DNA from: Stramonita haemastoma
Lineage: Eukaryota; Mollusca; Gastropoda; Neogastropoda; Muricidae
Reading direction: 5' to 3'
NCBI GenBank assembly: GCA_030674155.1
Contig: CM060320.1
Coordinates: forward strand, 11,598,317-11,608,316
Length of the DNA: 10,000 bases
In this document: positions 7,206 to 10,000 of the stretch, in pieces
Layout: each line of letters opens with the position of its first letter
Position numbering within the stretch: position 1 is the stretch's first letter
Position numbers and translations under genes: made by a program
The notes under the pieces: model-generated
What the model was told of the DNA's origin: nothing
What the model saw: only the letters and a program-made list of their open reading frames with translations
Database searches by the model: none

Positions 7206-8124
7206 TTCATTAGGCCTATGGAAAACAAATCCTGAATCTTGCATGACATATCTAACTTATACAGCAGCACCAAAACATCAATTGCTCCTTTAGCGTCAGA
7301 CAGGGTCTCTGTAAATGTGTCATCATGAAATGAAAAATATGACCTATTTAGGTCATAGCTGACCCAACCATAGTAGACAGGATAACACTGATAAAAAAAA
7401 AGCATCAACAGCAATGTATGAAGAGATGGAGCACCCCAAAGCAACAGAAAAAAATAAGATGAAAACAAATACAGAAGAAAACAACACAGGAAAAAACAAA
7501 CAAGAGCAAAGTAACAAGAGAGAAAAAAATGGCAGAAAAAACCCCAACAAATGAAAAACAAGACAAACACAGAGTTGTGCTTGCAAAGTCTGGGCCAGCT
7601 ATGGGGGAGTTTTCACTCCTTGGGTGCTAAGCAGAGATTCTGTCAGTCCAAAAATCTACACCTTTTCAGCCACACTCCCATAACTTTCACACCAACTTAC
7701 TTCTCATCTTCCTGTGTTTTTCCTCTCCTCTTCTGCAGCCATTTCAGTTCTCTGTCACAAACCTGGTCCTGGGCTCCTTCTCCCAAACATCTTACTCTGT
7801 GCTGATCCTGTCAAACAAACAAAATCAAAATATTATCTTCTGGCTCAGACCTCTGCTTGTGGTTTTGAACATCTCTGTCATTGAAGGAATTCTCCATTAA
7901 CTTCTTTAGCAGTTTTTGGAGCACTGAACTGATTTTTTTTCAGGCGGTGTGCTGTGAACTAGTTGGTCCTGGAATCAGACTGTTTCCTAACCAGATATAA
8001 CACAAACCCCAAGAAGCAAACCTGAGCAGTTATTTTTTCACATGTGCATGTATTTGTAAATAAAATTGAGTACAACAGCTGTACAAAAGTTGCCCTGGAA
8101 AATGATTTAAAAAATAGCCCCCCC
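7206..8124. other. Unique sequence, no gene recognised
   Basis: About 920 bp, A-rich at 7389-7560. A palindrome lies at 7340-7355 (TGACCTA-TT-TAGGTCA). A pyrimidine tract ending TTCTGCAG at 7731-7738 looks like a 3' splice acceptor on the + strand, followed by an open frame of about 46 codons (7741-7881) with no recognised domain. The open frames at 7199-7586 (-) and 7551-7805 (+) have hydrophobic or mixed composition caused by A/T-rich sequence and show no family motif. A run of about ten C lies at 8118-8127. Confidence 0.5.
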
Positions 8125-8212
8125 CCCTCCGCAATGTGAATCCCCAGGCACTGGTGGCATTGGAGCCCATGACTTCAGGACTGCAGGTCTGACACTACCA
8201 CTGAGCTCAAGG
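8125..8212 (-). mobile_element. Degenerate tRNA-like fragment, possible SINE head
   Basis: Read on the minus strand, TGAGCTCAGTGGTAG (A-box-like, about 8195-8209) is followed, at tRNA-like distance, by GGGCTCCAATGCC (B-box-like, 8156-8168). The intervening bases can form only a poor anticodon arm (TCAG pairing CTGA with an oversized loop), and the acceptor stem does not close. It is therefore more likely a decayed tRNA pseudogene or SINE head than a functional tRNA. Its body does not match either SINE family in the window. Confidence 0.35.
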
Positions 8213-8828
8213 ATATTTCTGATCAGATCAAAAAATATACTGGACAACACCTAACAAACTATGGATAACAAAATGGCATTGGAGATGATGCCTTTTGTCA
8301 ATGATTTACTTGAAAATGACAATGATTATGACAGTTATTATGAAGTGCAAATCTAGCTGGATGTCACACAGCAAGACAAGCATTTTAGAGGACAGAGAAA
8401 AGTGCAAGTTAGCTTGCTGAATTAGCTACCGAGTACAAGTGTCCTCATGATAGTAACAGTGGGTAGACTGAGTTAGAGCAATAGCAAAAGTGCATCAAGG
8501 CCTGGGGCAGCAGGAAATAGGGGGACGGGTCCTGTATGTGGTGTGTGTAGGGTGAGAGGAAGGGTAAACAGGAGTTGAAACCTGATCAGAGTAGAATATG
8601 TCAGTGGATTTGATCCAACTCAAATTAGGCATATTATCTAAAGTCGCTATCAAAATTTTTAAGATCCAAATTGACCTCCATCATTTTCCATTAAAACACT
8701 TATTTTCTAACCCACATAGTTTCCATAACTGAGCTTTTTTATCAGTCCTACAGACCCCTGATACAGAAATGGGAAGAAGCATAAATGTCTGTAGCCTGGT
8801 GACTTTTGTCCAAAACCTTGAAACGTTT
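8213..8828. other. Unique sequence, no gene recognised
   Basis: About 615 bp of mixed, AT-rich sequence with frequent stops in all frames. A GT/GGG-rich patch lies at about 8518-8566. The plus-strand open frame from 8769 extends into the SINE and is incidental. Confidence 0.5.
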
Positions 8829-9212
8829 AAATATTTATTTTATTTATCTATTTATTTATTCTTTCATATCGAGGATAACAGAATAAGCAATCATGTGCTT
8901 TTTTTCATCCGGACCCCGTGTGTATGCAGTTTTGTAAATATTGTCATCTGTTCCCACGGCACACGATGGCCTACTCTTACGAAAAGCGGAACAGGATTTA
9001 ACGAAAAGCAGAACAGGATTTAACGTGTGAGCAAGATGTTCTGCGTGCGTTCGCACATGGGGCCTCGGTTTAAAGTCTCATCCGAAGGACTTTTGGGGAG
9101 AGGGGAGTCAGCACTGATATTAACTCCAGGAGAAAAATCTCTTCGACCAGACTCAACCTGGGTCGTCAAATCGCCAGCCCAATGTTCTGACCACTAGGCT
9201 ATCCGTCCCCCC
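8829..9212 (-). mobile_element. tRNA-derived SINE, family 2, copy B
   Basis: Minus-strand copy of the same family as 6676-7020. On the minus strand it begins with a run of G (9207-9212), then a good A box TAGCCTAGTGG (9191-9201) and a fair B box GGTTGAGTCTG (9148-9158). The body follows, and the element ends in an A/T-rich tail of AAATA-type units (8831-8860 on the + strand as TTTATTT). This copy has the better-preserved head and defines the 5' end of the family; copy A has the better B box. It carries a private tandem duplication at 8979-9022 (see the separate entry). No target-site duplication was evident by eye. Confidence 0.87.
8979..9022. repeat. 22-bp tandem duplication inside SINE copy B
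   Basis: The unit ACGAAAAGCGGAACAGGATT plus TA at 8979-9000 is repeated at 9001-9022 with a single G/A difference. The corresponding place in copy A (about 6857-6885) has only one unit, so the duplication arose in this copy or in its subfamily. Confidence 0.9.
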
Positions 9213-9233
9213 AGTTGTACAAGTTGTACAACT
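9213..9233. repeat. Perfect 10-bp inverted repeat at SINE copy B 5' boundary
   Basis: AGTTGTACAA, one G, then TTGTACAACT. It can also be read as two direct copies of AGTTGTACA. It directly abuts the G run that starts SINE copy B. Confidence 0.8.
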
Positions 9234-10000
9234 TTCAGATCCTTCTGCAATCTTGGAAGGGATAGGAACATTAGATCTAAACGTTACATTGGCTTGGGTT
9301 ATCTAAGCCTTTTCTTCATCACAAAACGATTCTCTCACGCACAGATCAAAATCATTTTATTGCCAAGAAAAGCCGACACACGTGGATAAAAGCCACAACG
9401 AAGTTGGAATATCAAGTCAGAACTTACCTTCACAAAATTGCTGAGCATGCTCAACCTTTTACATAATTCCCCGTTTTGCACATCTAACTATACAAGCTAT
9501 GCAAAGTAAAATAGGCAGATGCATATTGTAAAGATCGATCAAATTTATTTCTTTTATCTATCAACAATCACCGGAAACAGTCCGTCAGCCATTAATGCTT
9601 GTGCACATGCTTTTTTTTGTTGTTGTCTTTTTACTAGTGGTGATCTGAAACAACCCATACACGCATGTAGTCTTTTTTGTTGTTGTTGCTGCAGAGTTTG
9701 TTTGTTTGGACTTTTTGAGGGGTAAGGAGGAGGGAGCATTAGTGAAACTTTTTATTCAGGGAAATTATTAGGCACACACAATGACCCCTCTTTTAATTAA
9801 TGCTGGCTTTGTGTGTGAAAACAGAAATAACTGGTGAAAAAGCGAGGAGCAGTAACTTGAGAAAGAGGGTAAGGGAGAGCTATTAAAATAGCAAGTGAGG
9901 GGGGCAGGAGAATGAATAAATGAATGATACTTCAATTTATGAAATATCTGTAATACCTATGGATGAAACTTTTTGGCCAAGCCTAGTCTTACAATATGTC
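9234..10000. other. Unique sequence to window end, no gene recognised
   Basis: AT-rich sequence without a credible gene. It contains a 12-bp palindrome TGAGCATGCTCA at 9442-9453, a minus-strand splice-donor-like AAGGTAAGT at 9421-9429, and two similar T-run plus GTTGTTGTT segments at about 9609-9627 and 9671-9688. The two short open frames at 9519-9739 overlap these runs and have no domain. Confidence 0.5.

Noticed and set aside
7199..7586. Minus-strand frames rich in Phe, Leu and Cys that look membrane-like
   Set aside because: The + strand is A-rich here, so the complement encodes Phe/Leu by composition; no family motif is visible.
8769..9056. Frames on both strands over SINE copy B
   Set aside because: They overlap the SINE body and tail and have no homology apart from the repeat.

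Overview
The window looks like non-coding nuclear DNA from an animal, most likely a marine gastropod mollusc. The grounds are long near-perfect dinucleotide microsatellites, tRNA-derived SINEs with A/B boxes and A-rich tails, a decayed non-LTR retrotransposon, moderate AT richness, and no prokaryote-style gene packing. The gastropod assignment rests mainly on the SINE at 5804-6222, whose body resembles a family I recall from caenogastropod sequences. That is recollection and inference, not a database match.

Layout: 1-395 is a GT/GGT-rich minisatellite with exact internal duplications. 541-1075 is a GA-rich polypurine tract grading into (GACA)n. 1167-1310 is (CA)n followed by a self-complementary AT/TGTACA block. 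1805-1932 is an imperfect 73-bp-period duplication. About 1935-2880 is a decayed CR1/L2-like retrotransposon fragment on the + strand, with the end of the reverse transcriptase, the C-terminal region and a short-repeat 3' tail. 3138-3481, 4333-4656, 4905-5059, 6219-6367 and 6600-6675 are microsatellite blocks, with a strong G-quadruplex motif at 4705-4736. 5804-6222 is a full-length-looking SINE on the + strand. 6676-7020 (+) and 8829-9212 (-) are two diverged copies of a second SINE family, recognised by comparing them with each other. 8125-8212 (-) is a degenerate tRNA-like fragment. The remaining stretches appear to be unique or unrecognised sequence.

I find no intact protein-coding gene. 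Nearly all long open frames are translations of microsatellites (Ser/Leu, Cys/Val, Thr/His or Arg/Glu strings) or lie antisense to transposons. The one frame set with real protein homology is the broken reverse transcriptase, which needs three frames and carries several stops. Isolated splice-site-like motifs exist but cannot be tied to exons. I see no evidence of a new multi-gene system; what is interesting is repeat biology: SINE-microsatellite association, a SINE copy with a private 22-bp duplication, a hairpin in the SINE head, and several tracts likely to form non-B DNA.
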